From NCBI GenBank assembly GCA_947503145.1, contig CANNCP010000005.1:124001-188000 (forward strand): a stretch of 64,000 nucleotides of DNA, in the 5' to 3' direction. The notes beneath the pieces are model-generated. The model searched no databases. It was not told the origin of the DNA and saw nothing but the letters and a program-made list of their open reading frames with translations. Source of the DNA: an uncultured Roseovarius sp. (GTDB lineage: Bacteria > Pseudomonadota > Alphaproteobacteria > Rhodobacterales > Rhodobacteraceae). The position numbers and the translations under genes were made by a program. Below, piece after piece: positions 8,801-18,123 of the stretch (positions are counted from its first letter, which is position 1; each line of letters opens with the position of its first letter).

Positions 8801-10585
8801 ATGACCAAATCCCGACAGCCCAAACGTGCACCGCTCTATACCGAGCGGGACCGCATCAACCTGCGCTGGCTATGGTCGTGCTACCTGCGCCAGAAACTGC
8901 CGTGGCTGATTCTGGTGCTGCTGATGATCCTTGCCCAGGGTGTGGTCTATCAGCAATTCCTGGCGATGACCGAAAATGGTCTGCGAGTGATCTTTGACAG
9001 CGGCACGTTGGCGGATCTGGTGCAGGTCTGCGTCGTGGTCTTCTTTCTCTTCGCGGTGCGGGGGTTGATGTCCTATCTGGTGCCGCGAATCACGATCTGG
9101 GTCAGCAATGATGCGATCTTTCAGATGCGGCGCGACCTGATCGACCACATGATGTCTCTCGATCTGGCCTATTTCGAGCGCACCAAATCGGGTGAGATCA
9201 TCCAGCGGCTGGTACAGCAGACGCAGTCTCTGGGCGTGTTCATCGGTCAGTCTGTGGCCAATGCGCTGCGCGATGCGATCACGGTAATCATCGTCTCGGG
9301 CTACCTGATCTACAAGAACCCGCTCCTGTTCACCACCGCCGTCGTCGTATTGCCGTTCATCATCTGGGTGATGAATTTCGTCTCGGACCGGGTCAAGATC
9401 ACCCAGGGCGAGGCCGAAACCGAACTGGCCGAGTACATAAATGGCATCGAGGAGACGGTGAACGGGATGCGCACCGTCAAGATCGCCAGCCAGGAAAGGG
9501 TTGAGGCCGCACGTCTGCTGAAAGGCACCGGCCATATCCGCGACCTGATGAACCGGGTGCAGACTACCCAGGCGCTGGTCATGCCGTCGATCGACCTCAG
9601 CTCGGCCTTTGTCTATGTGTTGGTCATTGGCGGCGGCGGGTACATGGTACTCAGTCCTGATTTCGACGTGGACGGTGCGGGCATCATCATGTTCCTGCTG
9701 GGCATGGTCATGGTGTTCGACCCCGCCCGCCTGCTGGCGCTGTTTCTGGCCGGATTACAGTCGAACATGGTGGTGCTCGACCGGATTCGCAGGCTTTACG
9801 ACGAGGTGCCGACCATCATCGATGCGCCCGGCGCGGTCGAGGACTTCGACACCGGCAGCGATATCGTATTTGACGACGTGGTGTTTTCCTACAGTGCCGA
9901 CCAGCCGCTTTTTGACGGGCTGAGCCTCAATTTCAAAGGCGGGGAAGTATCGGCCATCGTCGGCTCCACCGGCTCGGGCAAGACCACGATCCTGTCGCTG
10001 CTGTCACGGCTTTACAACGTGCAGGGCGGGCAGGTCACCATCGGCGGGATGCCCATTGACCAGCTGCACCTGCGCAGCCTGCGCGAGGCCTATTCGGTGG
10101 TGGCGCAGGATATCGTGATCTTCAACAACTCGATCTGGGAGAATATCCGCTACGTAAAACCCGAAGCCAGCGAAGCCGAGATCTGGGCCGCCGCAAAAAA
10201 TGCCGAGATCGCCGAACTGATCCGCCAGCGCGGCAATGCCACTGTCGGGCCAAAAGGCGCACAGCTGTCTGGCGGGCAGAAACAGCGCATCGCCATAGCG
10301 CGGGCGTTCCTGCGCGATGCACCGATCCTGCTGCTGGACGAGGCCACATCGGCACTGGATCAGGCGACCGAGGCGCGGATCAAATCCGCGCTGGACCGCC
10401 TGACACGCGGCAAGACCACCATCGTCGTGGCACACCGTCTGTCGTCTATCGCGGACGCGGACCGCATCTTTATGCTGGAATCGGGCACGCTGGTGGAGAG
10501 CGGAAAACACGCCGAACTGCTGGAGCAAAACGGCCTTTATGCGCAGATCTACAAGGCGCAGAAGCAGGGGTATGACGCGCGGTAG
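8801..10585 (+). CDS. ABC exporter, fused permease and ATPase
   Basis: A half-transporter of the ABCB/MsbA type. The N-terminal 310 residues hold about six membrane helices (for example LPWLILVLLMILAQGVVYQQF without its polar ends, and LVQVCVVVFFLFAVRG). The C-terminal ATPase has Walker A GSTGSGKTT near residue 388, the signature LSGGQKQRIAIARA, Walker B ILLLDEATSALD and the H-loop IVVAHRLSS. It presumably works as a homodimer in the inner membrane. The cargo cannot be read from sequence; lipid, lipid A or drug export are all possible. It begins 105 bp after the preceding gene, with no partner subunit or accessory protein beside it. ATG at 8801 is the only convincing start. Confidence 0.93.
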   Translation: MTKSRQPKRAPLYTERDRINLRWLWSCYLRQKLPWLILVLLMILAQGVVYQQFLAMTENGLRVIFDSGTLADLVQVCVVVFFLFAVRGLMSYLVPRITIWVSNDAIFQMRRDLIDHMMSLDLAYFERTKSGEIIQRLVQQTQSLGVFIGQSVANALRDAITVIIVSGYLIYKNPLLFTTAVVVLPFIIWVMNFVSDRVKITQGEAETELAEYINGIEETVNGMRTVKIASQERVEAARLLKGTGHIRDLMNRVQTTQALVMPSIDLSSAFVYVLVIGGGGYMVLSPDFDVDGAGIIMFLLGMVMVFDPARLLALFLAGLQSNMVVLDRIRRLYDEVPTIIDAPGAVEDFDTGSDIVFDDVVFSYSADQPLFDGLSLNFKGGEVSAIVGSTGSGKTTILSLLSRLYNVQGGQVTIGGMPIDQLHLRSLREAYSVVAQDIVIFNNSIWENIRYVKPEASEAEIWAAAKNAEIAELIRQRGNATVGPKGAQLSGGQKQRIAIARAFLRDAPILLLDEATSALDQATEARIKSALDRLTRGKTTIVVAHRLSSIADADRIFMLESGTLVESGKHAELLEQNGLYAQIYKAQKQGYDAR

Positions 10586-11040
10586 CGGCAGTCTGGTCGG
10601 ATCCCGCGTGAACAGCCCCAAAGGCGCCGCGCAATCGTCAGTGTATTCCCCCGTCGGATAGCCCTCTGGATAAGCCCGGAGGATCCGTCCGGGGCGATGA
10701 TTCTCCACAGGCAACTGCCAAAGATCGCGCGCCAGTGACAGCCTGGGGTTCTGTCGGCCCGGAAAACGCGATTCCGTTCAATTTTCTGAATGCGGTTTGA
10801 AGCGAGTCCTTTCCACTTTCTGCAAATGGGCTCCAGTTAATCAACGATAAATCAGTGAGATAGCGTAGATTCCGCTCAATATCCCAGCTGTACAGAGGGA
10901 AATACTGGACTTACCCTTGCTTTCATCTGGCCCTATCGCTCAATGCAGGTCAAAGGTGGTATAGGTCTATTGTAATGACACTGACCCTCCGCATGCACGC
11001 CGCTTCGGCGCAGCGGAGCTGAACCTGATGGAGGAAAGAC
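10586..11040. other. 455-bp gap upstream of the aminotransferase
   Basis: I see no convincing gene. The 3' half becomes AT-richer (about 10845-10990) and should hold the promoter of the gene at 11041, whose ribosome site is the strong GGAGG at about 11032. A decamer CTGGACTTAC at 10905-10914 and a palindrome CTGTACAG at 10889-10896 stand out. Confidence 0.5.
10905..10914 (+). promoter_or_regulatory. TauR-like half-site upstream of the aminotransferase
   Basis: CTGGACTTAC matches nine of ten positions of the CTGGAC(C/T)TAA direct repeat that I recall as the TauR (MocR/GntR-family) target at taurine genes of Rhodobacter. Only one good copy is visible, and it lies about 130 bp before the start codon, so this is a suggestion only. 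Confidence 0.25.
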
Positions 11041-12441
11041 ATGGACGGCAAGTTTCTGGACAATGACATCGAAAAGGTCGTCGACGCTGACCGCGCGCAT
11101 GTCTGGCATCACCTGATACAGCACGCGCCCTGGACCGGCGACAACCCCACGGCCGACCCGCGCATCATCGTCGAGGGCAAGGGCATGCGGGTCTGGGATC
11201 AGGCGGGCAAGGAACTGCTTGATGCTGTCTCGGGCGGGGTGTGGACCGTCAATGTGGGCTACGGCCGCGAACGGATCGCCAACGCGGTGCGCGACCAGCT
11301 GATCAAGCTGCCCTATTTCGCGGGTTCCGCCGGCTCGATCCCGGGCGCGCTGTTCTCGGAAAAGCTGATCTCGAAAATGCCGGGGATGAGCCGGGTCTAC
11401 TTTACCAACTCCGGCTCGGAAGCGAACGAGAAGGCATTCAAGATGGTCCGGCAGATCGCGCACAAGCGGTTTGGCGGCAAGAAGTATAAAATACTCTACC
11501 GTGAGCGCGATTATCACGGCACCACCATCGGCTGTCTGTCAGCGGGCGGGCAGGATGAACGCAACGCGCAGTATGGCCCCTTTGCACCCGGCTTCGTGCG
11601 AGTGCCGCATTGCCTGGAATACCGGGCCCAGTGGGATCTGAGCGGTGAGGAATACGGCGTGGCCGCGGCCAACGCGATCGAGCAGGTCATTCTGGCCGAG
11701 GGCCCCGAAACTGTCGGCGCGCTCTGCCTGGAGCCGGTAACGGCAGGCGGCGGCGTGATCACCCCACCCGAAGGTTACTGGCCCCGCGTTCAGGAAATTT
11801 GCCGCAAATACGATATCCTGCTGCATATCGACGAGGTCGTCTGCGGTGTCGGGCGCACCGGCACCGAATGGTTCGGCTATCAGCATTACGGCGTCGAGCC
11901 GGATTTCGTGACCATGGCCAAGGGCGTCGCATCAGGTTACGCTGCGATTGCCTGCTGCGTGACCAACGAACGCGTCTTTGACATGTTCCGTGACGACGGC
12001 GCCGACCCGATGGGCTATTTCCGCGACATCTCGACCTTCGGCGGCTGCACGGCCGGGCCGGCGGCGGCGCTGGAGAACATCGCGATCATCGAAGAGGAAG
12101 GCCTGCTGGAAAACACCACCAGGATGGGTGACTACATGCTCGATCAGTTGCGTGCACTGGCCGACAGGCATGAGGCCATCGGCGATGTCCGCGGCAAGGG
12201 TCTGTTCCTCGGGGTCGAACTGGTGGCGGATCGCGCCAGCAAGGAGCCGGCGTCAGAGAAAATGGTCGCCGCCGTCGTTGGCGACTGCATGGCGCAAGGC
12301 GTGGTGATCGGCATGACGAACCGTTCAATCCCCGGCCTGAACAACACGCTGTGCTATTCGCCCGCGCTGATCGCGACCAAGGACGATATCGACCAGATCG
12401 TGCAGGCGACCGACAAGGCGCTGACCAAGGTCTTTGGCTAA
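11041..12441 (+). CDS. tpa: class III PLP aminotransferase, taurine:pyruvate aminotransferase-like
   Basis: A PLP-dependent omega-aminotransferase of 466 residues. The N-terminal ADRAHVWHHLIQHAPW and the stretch DAVSGGVWTVNVGYGRERIA closely resemble Tpa, which converts taurine and pyruvate to sulfoacetaldehyde and alanine. Class III hallmarks are NSGSEANEKA, the PLP Asp in HIDEVVCGVGRTG, and the Schiff-base Lys in TMAKGVASGY. ATG at 11041 has GGAGGAAAGAC just upstream. No tauABC, xsc, pta or tauR gene is nearby, so it is an isolated copy. It could instead act on another omega-amine such as beta-alanine, GABA or putrescine; the identification rests on remembered motifs. Confidence 0.8.
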   Translation: MDGKFLDNDIEKVVDADRAHVWHHLIQHAPWTGDNPTADPRIIVEGKGMRVWDQAGKELLDAVSGGVWTVNVGYGRERIANAVRDQLIKLPYFAGSAGSIPGALFSEKLISKMPGMSRVYFTNSGSEANEKAFKMVRQIAHKRFGGKKYKILYRERDYHGTTIGCLSAGGQDERNAQYGPFAPGFVRVPHCLEYRAQWDLSGEEYGVAAANAIEQVILAEGPETVGALCLEPVTAGGGVITPPEGYWPRVQEICRKYDILLHIDEVVCGVGRTGTEWFGYQHYGVEPDFVTMAKGVASGYAAIACCVTNERVFDMFRDDGADPMGYFRDISTFGGCTAGPAAALENIAIIEEEGLLENTTRMGDYMLDQLRALADRHEAIGDVRGKGLFLGVELVADRASKEPASEKMVAAVVGDCMAQGVVIGMTNRSIPGLNNTLCYSPALIATKDDIDQIVQATDKALTKVFG

Positions 12442-12452
12442 ACTTGGGTTCT

Positions 12453-12491
12453 GGCCCCCATCCTGTGCCAGAATGGCGCGGGATGGGGGCC
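12453..12491. terminator. strong hairpin after the aminotransferase
   Basis: GGCCCCCATCC at 12453-12463 pairs perfectly with GGATGGGGGCC at 12481-12491. An inner stem (GCCA GAA TGGC) would extend the helix. It begins 12 bases after the stop codon and has no T tract, so it is probably a transcript end or an RNA-stabilising structure. Confidence 0.6.
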
Positions 12492-12650
12492 GCCCACCGC
12501 AGGTTTCTGGCCCACAAAAGCGAGCCGGATGTATTCCGCCACGATCACACTGATGCCCCCTAGCACTGGGCAAAGCGGCGCGGCCTGCCCGGCCATTGTC
12601 CGGAAATATGCAGAGGTCAATTGCGCGCGGCCCCGATTCTCTGCGACCTA

Positions 12651-12695
12651 AAAAGCGTTCCGCGAAAACCTGAAACACAGCCTTTTGCAAAATGC
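12651..12695 (-). repeat. decayed half-copy of the 116-bp MITE-like repeat
   Basis: The + strand reads AAAGCGTTCCGCGAAAACC followed by TGAAACACAGCCTTTTGC, nearly matching the reverse complement of the right half of the element at 20393, 49068 and 59347. The other half and the right terminus are not recognisable, so I read it as an old, truncated copy in the opposite orientation. Confidence 0.5.
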
Positions 12696-12975
12696 GCACG
12701 CCGTACAAGCGTTGCGTAGCTTTGTTGATGGCGTGGAGTCGGATTTTGCACGAATCGATGCATTAACCCGGGCGCGGCCTGTATCAAGAACAGCGTAAAA
12801 CCGCACAAAAGCCATGCCAGAGCCATACAGGAAATTCCCCAAGGCGCTTTGCGTTAACAGGGCAATTCAACAGGTTACAGGAAGGTCCGGGGAAGAGGTG
12901 CGAAAGCCCAACTTTGGTTTACCCGCCATTAACCGTGCGGTGCCTAATGTCTTCTTGCAACCAGGCGGAGCCACA

Positions 12976-14184
12976 ATGTCCGAGGATACACATCCTTCCA
13001 CTCACCCCCCACTCCCACCCACCACGGAAGATGATCGGGTGTCGTGGCTTCGTCTGTTGCGTTCCCGCCGTGTCGGCATCGCGACCTTTTACCGGCTGCT
13101 TGCCGAACATGGCACCGCACAGGCGGCCCTGAACGCGCTGCCCGAAGTCGCCCGTGCCGCCGGCGTAGAGGATTACAACATCTGCCCTCTGGGTGTGGTG
13201 CGGGCCGAACTGGCGGCCGGACGCACCGCCGGTGCGCGGCAGATATTCATCACCGATCCCGATTATCCCGACATGCTGCGCGACATCGCCGATGCGCCGC
13301 CGATGCTCTGGGCCGTTGGGGATACATCCATTCTGGCGCGCCCCATGGTCGCACTGGTCGGGGCGCGCAACGCTTCCTCGCTCGGCACGCGTATGGCACG
13401 TGCCCTGGCCAGCGAACTGGCGCAGCGCGGCTATGTCGTGGTGTCGGGACTCGCGCGCGGGATCGATGCCGCCGCACATACCGCCTGCGTGGAAACCGGC
13501 ACGCTCGCGGTGCTCGCGGGCGGGGTCGATGTGCTCTACCCGGCGGAAAATGCGCGTCTGGCCGACGATATCGTCCGAACCGGGCTGCGCCTGTCCGAAC
13601 AGCCGATGGGCACGGTCCCGCAGGCCCGCCACTTCCCGACCCGCAACCGGATCATCAGCGGCATCGCCCAGGCGGTGGTGATCGTCGAGGCGGCGGCAAA
13701 ATCCGGCTCGCTCATCACCGCCCGCAATGCGCTCGACCAAGGCCGCGATGTGCTGGCGGTCCCGGGGCATCCCTTTGACGCGCGCGCTGCTGGCTGCAAC
13801 ATGCTGATCCGTGACGGTGCCCGCCTGGTGCGCAATGCCCTCGATGTGATCGAAGCACTGCCCGACCTGTCTGCCGCTACACAGGCTCAGCCCGGTTTGC
13901 CGCTTGTCGCGGCCACCACCGTACAGGCCGCAACACCCCCGGAGAATGCGCATCAGGCGGATCAGATGGGGCAGGCCACCCCGCCCGACCGGCGCAGCCT
14001 GCGCGAGACCGCCGATCTGCACAGCGTGATCCTGAATCGCCTCGGCCCGTCGCCACTGGCAGAGGATCAGCTGATCCGCGATGTCGGCGCACCGGCCAAA
14101 AGCGTTGCGCCCGTGCTGGTCGATCTGGAAATCGAAGGGCGGATTCGCCGCCAGCCCGGCGGGCTGCTGTCGCGCGTCAGCTGA
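12976..14184 (+). CDS. dprA: DNA-processing protein DprA
   Basis: Binds incoming single-stranded DNA during natural transformation and loads RecA, and is widely conserved even in bacteria not known to be competent. The Rossmann-like core is clear: MVALVGARNASSLGTRMA, VVVSGLARGIDAAAH, NRIISGIAQAVVIVEAA, KSGSLITARNALDQGRDV and AVPGHPFD. The C-terminus (about 335-402: DLHSVILNRLGPSPLAEDQL ... LVDLEIEGRIRRQPGG) is a winged helix of the DprA-WH type. ATG at 12976 has GGAG 6 bases upstream and gives 402 residues, near the family size. It lies 420 bp upstream of topA on the same strand. Confidence 0.95.
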   Translation: MSEDTHPSTHPPLPPTTEDDRVSWLRLLRSRRVGIATFYRLLAEHGTAQAALNALPEVARAAGVEDYNICPLGVVRAELAAGRTAGARQIFITDPDYPDMLRDIADAPPMLWAVGDTSILARPMVALVGARNASSLGTRMARALASELAQRGYVVVSGLARGIDAAAHTACVETGTLAVLAGGVDVLYPAENARLADDIVRTGLRLSEQPMGTVPQARHFPTRNRIISGIAQAVVIVEAAAKSGSLITARNALDQGRDVLAVPGHPFDARAAGCNMLIRDGARLVRNALDVIEALPDLSAATQAQPGLPLVAATTVQAATPPENAHQADQMGQATPPDRRSLRETADLHSVILNRLGPSPLAEDQLIRDVGAPAKSVAPVLVDLEIEGRIRRQPGGLLSRVS

Positions 14185-14604
14185 ACGCCACAAATCTTTG
14201 ATTGGATTGGCACGCAGTGGCTGCGCGGCAGCCGATCCTGCCAGTTGTGCCTGGCGCATGCCCATCGTTTTGGAGCGTCCGGCAAGCTGCGGCCATCGCA
14301 GTGGGTCACGTGTGGACGCGCCGCATTGCATCAGCGGCAGATCAGATCAGCGCCGCAAACACCCGACGCCCGCATTCCGGACACGCAGCACAGATTGCGC
14401 GCCTTTTGAATTGCGCGGCTCCGATTCCCCCCCCGGCCCCGCCTCCCGAAAGCCCGGCCAGATACCTTCGATCACGGCACTGACGACGGACGCCGCGCGC
14501 ACTCTGCGGCGCGCCACGACAAATCGGCTGCATTGACAAATCTCTCCGACACCCCACATGGTCCGCCGCCATGAGGTAGCAATCCCCGAGTCGAAAGGAA
14601 GTCC
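14185..14604. other. 420-bp gap between dprA and topA
   Basis: No convincing gene on either strand. The open frames crossing it are antisense to topA. A small inverted repeat, CGCCGC at 14491-14496 with GCGGCG at 14506-14511, is visible. The topA ribosome site GAAAGGAAG lies just before 14605; I could not define a promoter. Confidence 0.5.
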
Positions 14605-17280
14605 ATGCCCGTTGTCGTCGTCGAATCTCCGGCCAAGGCCAAGACAATCAACAAATATCTGGGCAAGGATTACACGGTTCTCGCGTCCTACGGGCACGTC
14701 CGGGACCTGCCGCCCAAGGATGGATCGGTCGATCCCGACAACGCGTTCGACATGAAATGGGAGATCGGGGCCGACAGTCGCAAGCACGTCAAGGCGATCG
14801 CCGACGCGCTGAAAGATGACAATGCACTGATCCTCGCGACTGACCCGGATCGCGAAGGCGAGGCGATCAGCTGGCACCTCGAAGAGGCGCTGCGCAAACG
14901 CAAGGCAATCAACAAGGACACACCGGTAAGCCGCGTCGTGTTCAACGCAATCACCAAATCCGCCGTCACTCAGGCAATGGAAAACCCCCGTCAGGTCGAT
15001 GCCCCGCTGGTCGAGGCCTATCTGGCGCGCCGCGCGCTGGATTATCTCGTCGGCTTTAACCTCAGCCCGGTCCTCTGGCGCAAGCTGCCCGGCGCCAAAT
15101 CGGCCGGCCGGGTACAATCGGTCTGCCTGCGCGTGATCGTCGAGCGCGAAATGGAGATCGAGGCGTTCGATGCACGCGAATACTGGTCCGTCAAGGCACT
15201 GCTGAGCACCCCGCGCGGCCAGGAATACGAGGCAAGGCTGACCACGCTTGCGGGCAAGAAGCTGGAGAAGTTCGACCTGGCGAACGCGACGCAGGCCGAA
15301 CTGGCCGTGCAGGCCGTCAGCAGCCGCGCCCTCATGGTCACGTCGGTGGAGGCCAAACCGGGCAGCCGCAACCCCGCTGCCCCGTTCATGACCTCGACCC
15401 TGCAACAAGAGGCAAGCCGCAAGTTCGGCATGGGCGCGCGCCAGACGATGAGCGCGGCACAGCGGCTCTATGAGGCGGGACACATCACTTATATGCGGAC
15501 CGACGGGATCGACATGGCCCCCGAGGCGGTCCATGCCGTGCGCGATGCCATCGCAGAACGATACGGCAAGGAATACGTGCCGGGCAGCCCGCGCATGTAC
15601 AAGAACAAGGCCAAGAACGCGCAGGAAGCGCATGAATGTATCCGCCCGACCGAGATGACCCAGGACGCAGCGGCACTGAAGATCACCGACAAGGATCAGG
15701 CCCGGCTCTACGATCTGATCTGGAAACGCACGCTGGCCTGCCAGATGGAAGCGGCCCGGCTGGAGCGGACCACGGTCGAGATCGGCAGCGACGATGGCCA
15801 GGTCGGGCTGCGCGCCACCGGTCAGGTCGTGCTCTTTGACGGGTTCCTGCGGGTCTATGAAGAGGGTCGCGACGAACCGGCCGAGGACGATGACGGCCGC
15901 CTGCCCCAGATCACCCAGGGCGAGCCTGCCCCCTTTGCCAAGGGATCGTTGCGCGCGCAATTCGCCAAGGCCGACAAGTCCGACAGCGTGATCGAGGATA
16001 CAGTACAGGGCGGCAGCTCTGTCCACGGCACCGCGGTTCTGGCCGATAACGAGGCCGTTCTGGCGCTGCAATCCTTTACCCAGCCGCCGCCGCGCTACAC
16101 CGAAGCGACACTAGTGAAACGGATGGAAGAGCTGGGCATTGGCCGCCCCTCGACCTATGCCAGCATCGTGACCACGATTCAGGACCGCGAATATGTCCGC
16201 AAGGACGGCAACCGCCTGATCCCCGAGGACAAGGGGCGGATTGTCACGATTTTCCTGCTCAATTTCTTTCGCAAATATGTGGGCTACGAATTTACCGCGA
16301 ACCTGGAGGAAGAGCTCGACCATGTCAGCGCGGGCGAAGCCGATTACAAGGAACTGCTCGGTCGCTTCTGGCGCGATTTCTCTGCCGCCATCGGCGAGGC
16401 GTCCGATCTGCGCATTGCCGAAGTGCTTGATGTGCTGGACGCGGCGCTTGCTCCTACACTCTATCCGCCGCACGAGGACGGGACCGATCCGCGGCTCTGC
16501 CCGCTCTGCGGTCAGGGGCAGCTGCACCTCAAGACGTCGAAGTCCGGCGGTTTTGTTGGCTGCGGCAACTATCCTGAATGCCGCTACACCCGCCCCATCG
16601 GCGGTAATTCGGCAGAAGGCGGCGACCGTGTGCTGGGCGAGGATGCGGGCGACGAAATCAGCCTGCGCACTGGCCGCTTCGGCCCCTATGTCCAGCGCGG
16701 CCAAGTCACCGAGGAAGTGAAGAAACCGCCGCGTGCATCGCTGCCCAAAGGCTGGGCCGTCGACGGTATGGATCTGGAAAAGGCGCTGACGCTGCTCAGC
16801 CTGCCCCGCGAGGTCGGCGCGCACCCCGACGACGGTGAGATGATCGAGGCCGGTATCGGGCGTTACGGGCCGTTCGTGAAACACGGGCGGCTTTATGCGA
16901 ACCTCAAGGAGGTCGATGAGGTCTTTACCATCGGGATGAATCGCGCGGTCGAGGTTCTGGCGCAAAAGCTGGCAAGCCGGGGCGCCGGGCGCACGACGGC
17001 CAAACCGCTCAAGGAGTTGGGCGAACACCCGGAGAGTGGCGGGCCGGTCAATGTCATGGAGGGGCGGTACGGCCCTTATGTGAAATGGGAAAAGATCAAC
17101 GCAACCCTGCCCAAGGGGACCGAACCGGATGATGTCACCATCGGCATAGCCGTGGAGCTGATCGCCGAAAAGGCCGCGAAATCCGGCAAGGGCCGCAAGA
17201 CGGCAGCCAAGAAGGCTCCGGCGAAGAAGCCTGCAAAAAAGAAAGCCGCGCCAAAGAAGAAGCCCGCAGCCAAGGATTGA
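14605..17280 (+). CDS. topA: DNA topoisomerase I
   Basis: Type IA topoisomerase that relaxes negative supercoils through a transient 5'-phosphotyrosine link. The N-terminal Toprim domain is clear (VVVESPAKAKTINKYLGKDY; ATDPDREGEAISWHL), and the catalytic Tyr is in ITYMRTDGID near residue 297. A four-Cys zinc ribbon (LCPLCGQGQ ... CGNYPEC, about 632-660) is followed by repeated GRFGPYVQRG, GRYGPFVKHG and GRYGPYVKWE units, and a Lys/Ala-rich basic tail of about 30 residues that probably binds DNA. The length of 891 is usual for alphaproteobacteria. ATG at 14605 follows GAAAGGAAG. Confidence 0.97.
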   Translation: MPVVVVESPAKAKTINKYLGKDYTVLASYGHVRDLPPKDGSVDPDNAFDMKWEIGADSRKHVKAIADALKDDNALILATDPDREGEAISWHLEEALRKRKAINKDTPVSRVVFNAITKSAVTQAMENPRQVDAPLVEAYLARRALDYLVGFNLSPVLWRKLPGAKSAGRVQSVCLRVIVEREMEIEAFDAREYWSVKALLSTPRGQEYEARLTTLAGKKLEKFDLANATQAELAVQAVSSRALMVTSVEAKPGSRNPAAPFMTSTLQQEASRKFGMGARQTMSAAQRLYEAGHITYMRTDGIDMAPEAVHAVRDAIAERYGKEYVPGSPRMYKNKAKNAQEAHECIRPTEMTQDAAALKITDKDQARLYDLIWKRTLACQMEAARLERTTVEIGSDDGQVGLRATGQVVLFDGFLRVYEEGRDEPAEDDDGRLPQITQGEPAPFAKGSLRAQFAKADKSDSVIEDTVQGGSSVHGTAVLADNEAVLALQSFTQPPPRYTEATLVKRMEELGIGRPSTYASIVTTIQDREYVRKDGNRLIPEDKGRIVTIFLLNFFRKYVGYEFTANLEEELDHVSAGEADYKELLGRFWRDFSAAIGEASDLRIAEVLDVLDAALAPTLYPPHEDGTDPRLCPLCGQGQLHLKTSKSGGFVGCGNYPECRYTRPIGGNSAEGGDRVLGEDAGDEISLRTGRFGPYVQRGQVTEEVKKPPRASLPKGWAVDGMDLEKALTLLSLPREVGAHPDDGEMIEAGIGRYGPFVKHGRLYANLKEVDEVFTIGMNRAVEVLAQKLASRGAGRTTAKPLKELGEHPESGGPVNVMEGRYGPYVKWEKINATLPKGTEPDDVTIGIAVELIAEKAAKSGKGRKTAAKKAPAKKPAKKKAAPKKKPAAKD

Positions 17281-17427
17281 TCCGCCTCGCACCGGGGCGT
17301 TGTCATGCCCCCCGCATAACCGTATTGCGCGCGGGCCGCTGACGCGAATGTGAGCGCCCCGCGCCTTCCCTATTGGGCGCGGGCAAGGCATGGTGCGGAA
17401 AAACCTTCTCAGACGAAAGAGGCAGTC

Positions 17428-17988
17428 ATGGCACGTTCATTTCTTTCACGCCGCACCCTGATCCTGGGCGCAGCGGCATCCGGCCTCGCCGCCCCGGCGC
17501 TGGCCACCACTGCACTGGCTCCGGTGCGGCGCAACACGTCCAGCTTTGTCACCCAGGAGTGGCAAGACCATTTCGATACGTTGGGCAAGGGCGCAATCAT
17601 TGCCGACACGACCTCGCGGGCGCTGCATTACTGGAATGCGGATGGCACGGATTACCGCGTCTTCCCCACATCCGTACCGTTGTCGGACGAACTGACGAAA
17701 CGCGGCTACACCTCGATCGTGCGCAAGAAGGTCGGTCCGACCTGGACGCCGACCGCAAACATGCGCAAGCGCGATCCGGATCTACCGACCTTCATGCCCG
17801 CAGGCCCGGACAACCCGCTGGGCACCCATGCGATGTATCTGACATGGCCCGCCTACCTGATCCACGGCACGCACGACACGCGCAAGATCGGGCGGAAGTC
17901 GTCGGCGGGCTGCATCGGCCTCTTTAACCCGATGATCAAAGAGCTGTTCGAGATCACACCGATCGGCACGCAGGTTCTGGTTCTCTGA
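17428..17988 (+). CDS. L,D-transpeptidase (YkuD family), exported
   Basis: A probable periplasmic transpeptidase that makes 3-3 peptidoglycan cross-links or attaches proteins to the wall. From the ATG at 17428 (GAAAGAGG upstream) it has 186 residues. An N-terminal signal with twin arginines (SRRTLILGAAASGLAAPALA) may direct it to the Tat pathway. The YkuD core holds HGTHDTRKIGRKSSAGCIGL: the His and the Cys of the SxGC motif, here with Gly in place of the Arg often seen after GC[IV]. It is a short, single-domain version without a peptidoglycan-binding domain. It follows topA by about 150 bp. Many roseobacters carry several such paralogs, so the specific role is open. Confidence 0.9.
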   Translation: MARSFLSRRTLILGAAASGLAAPALATTALAPVRRNTSSFVTQEWQDHFDTLGKGAIIADTTSRALHYWNADGTDYRVFPTSVPLSDELTKRGYTSIVRKKVGPTWTPTANMRKRDPDLPTFMPAGPDNPLGTHAMYLTWPAYLIHGTHDTRKIGRKSSAGCIGLFNPMIKELFEITPIGTQVLVL

Positions 17989-18123
17989 TCACGCAGCCTG
18001 CGCAACCGTCCGCCTTTATAGGTACTAACCCATATCTGCCCGGCCCGTGCGCCGGGCAGCGTTGACTCTACCGCCCTGCACACCGCATATCGGAGCCAAC
18101 CGATATCAACGAGGAGGTCTTTG

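Larger units (their letters stand above)
12442..12975. other. 534-bp gap before dprA
   Basis: No convincing gene. It contains a long hairpin at 12453-12491, a decayed half-copy of the 116-bp repeat at about 12651-12695, and an AT-richer stretch before dprA. The frame of dprA is open upstream of 12976, but that extension looks non-coding. Confidence 0.5.

Noticed and set aside
14347..16071. 574-codon open frame antisense to topA
   Set aside because: No recognisable motif, composition typical of antisense frames, and topA is unmistakable.
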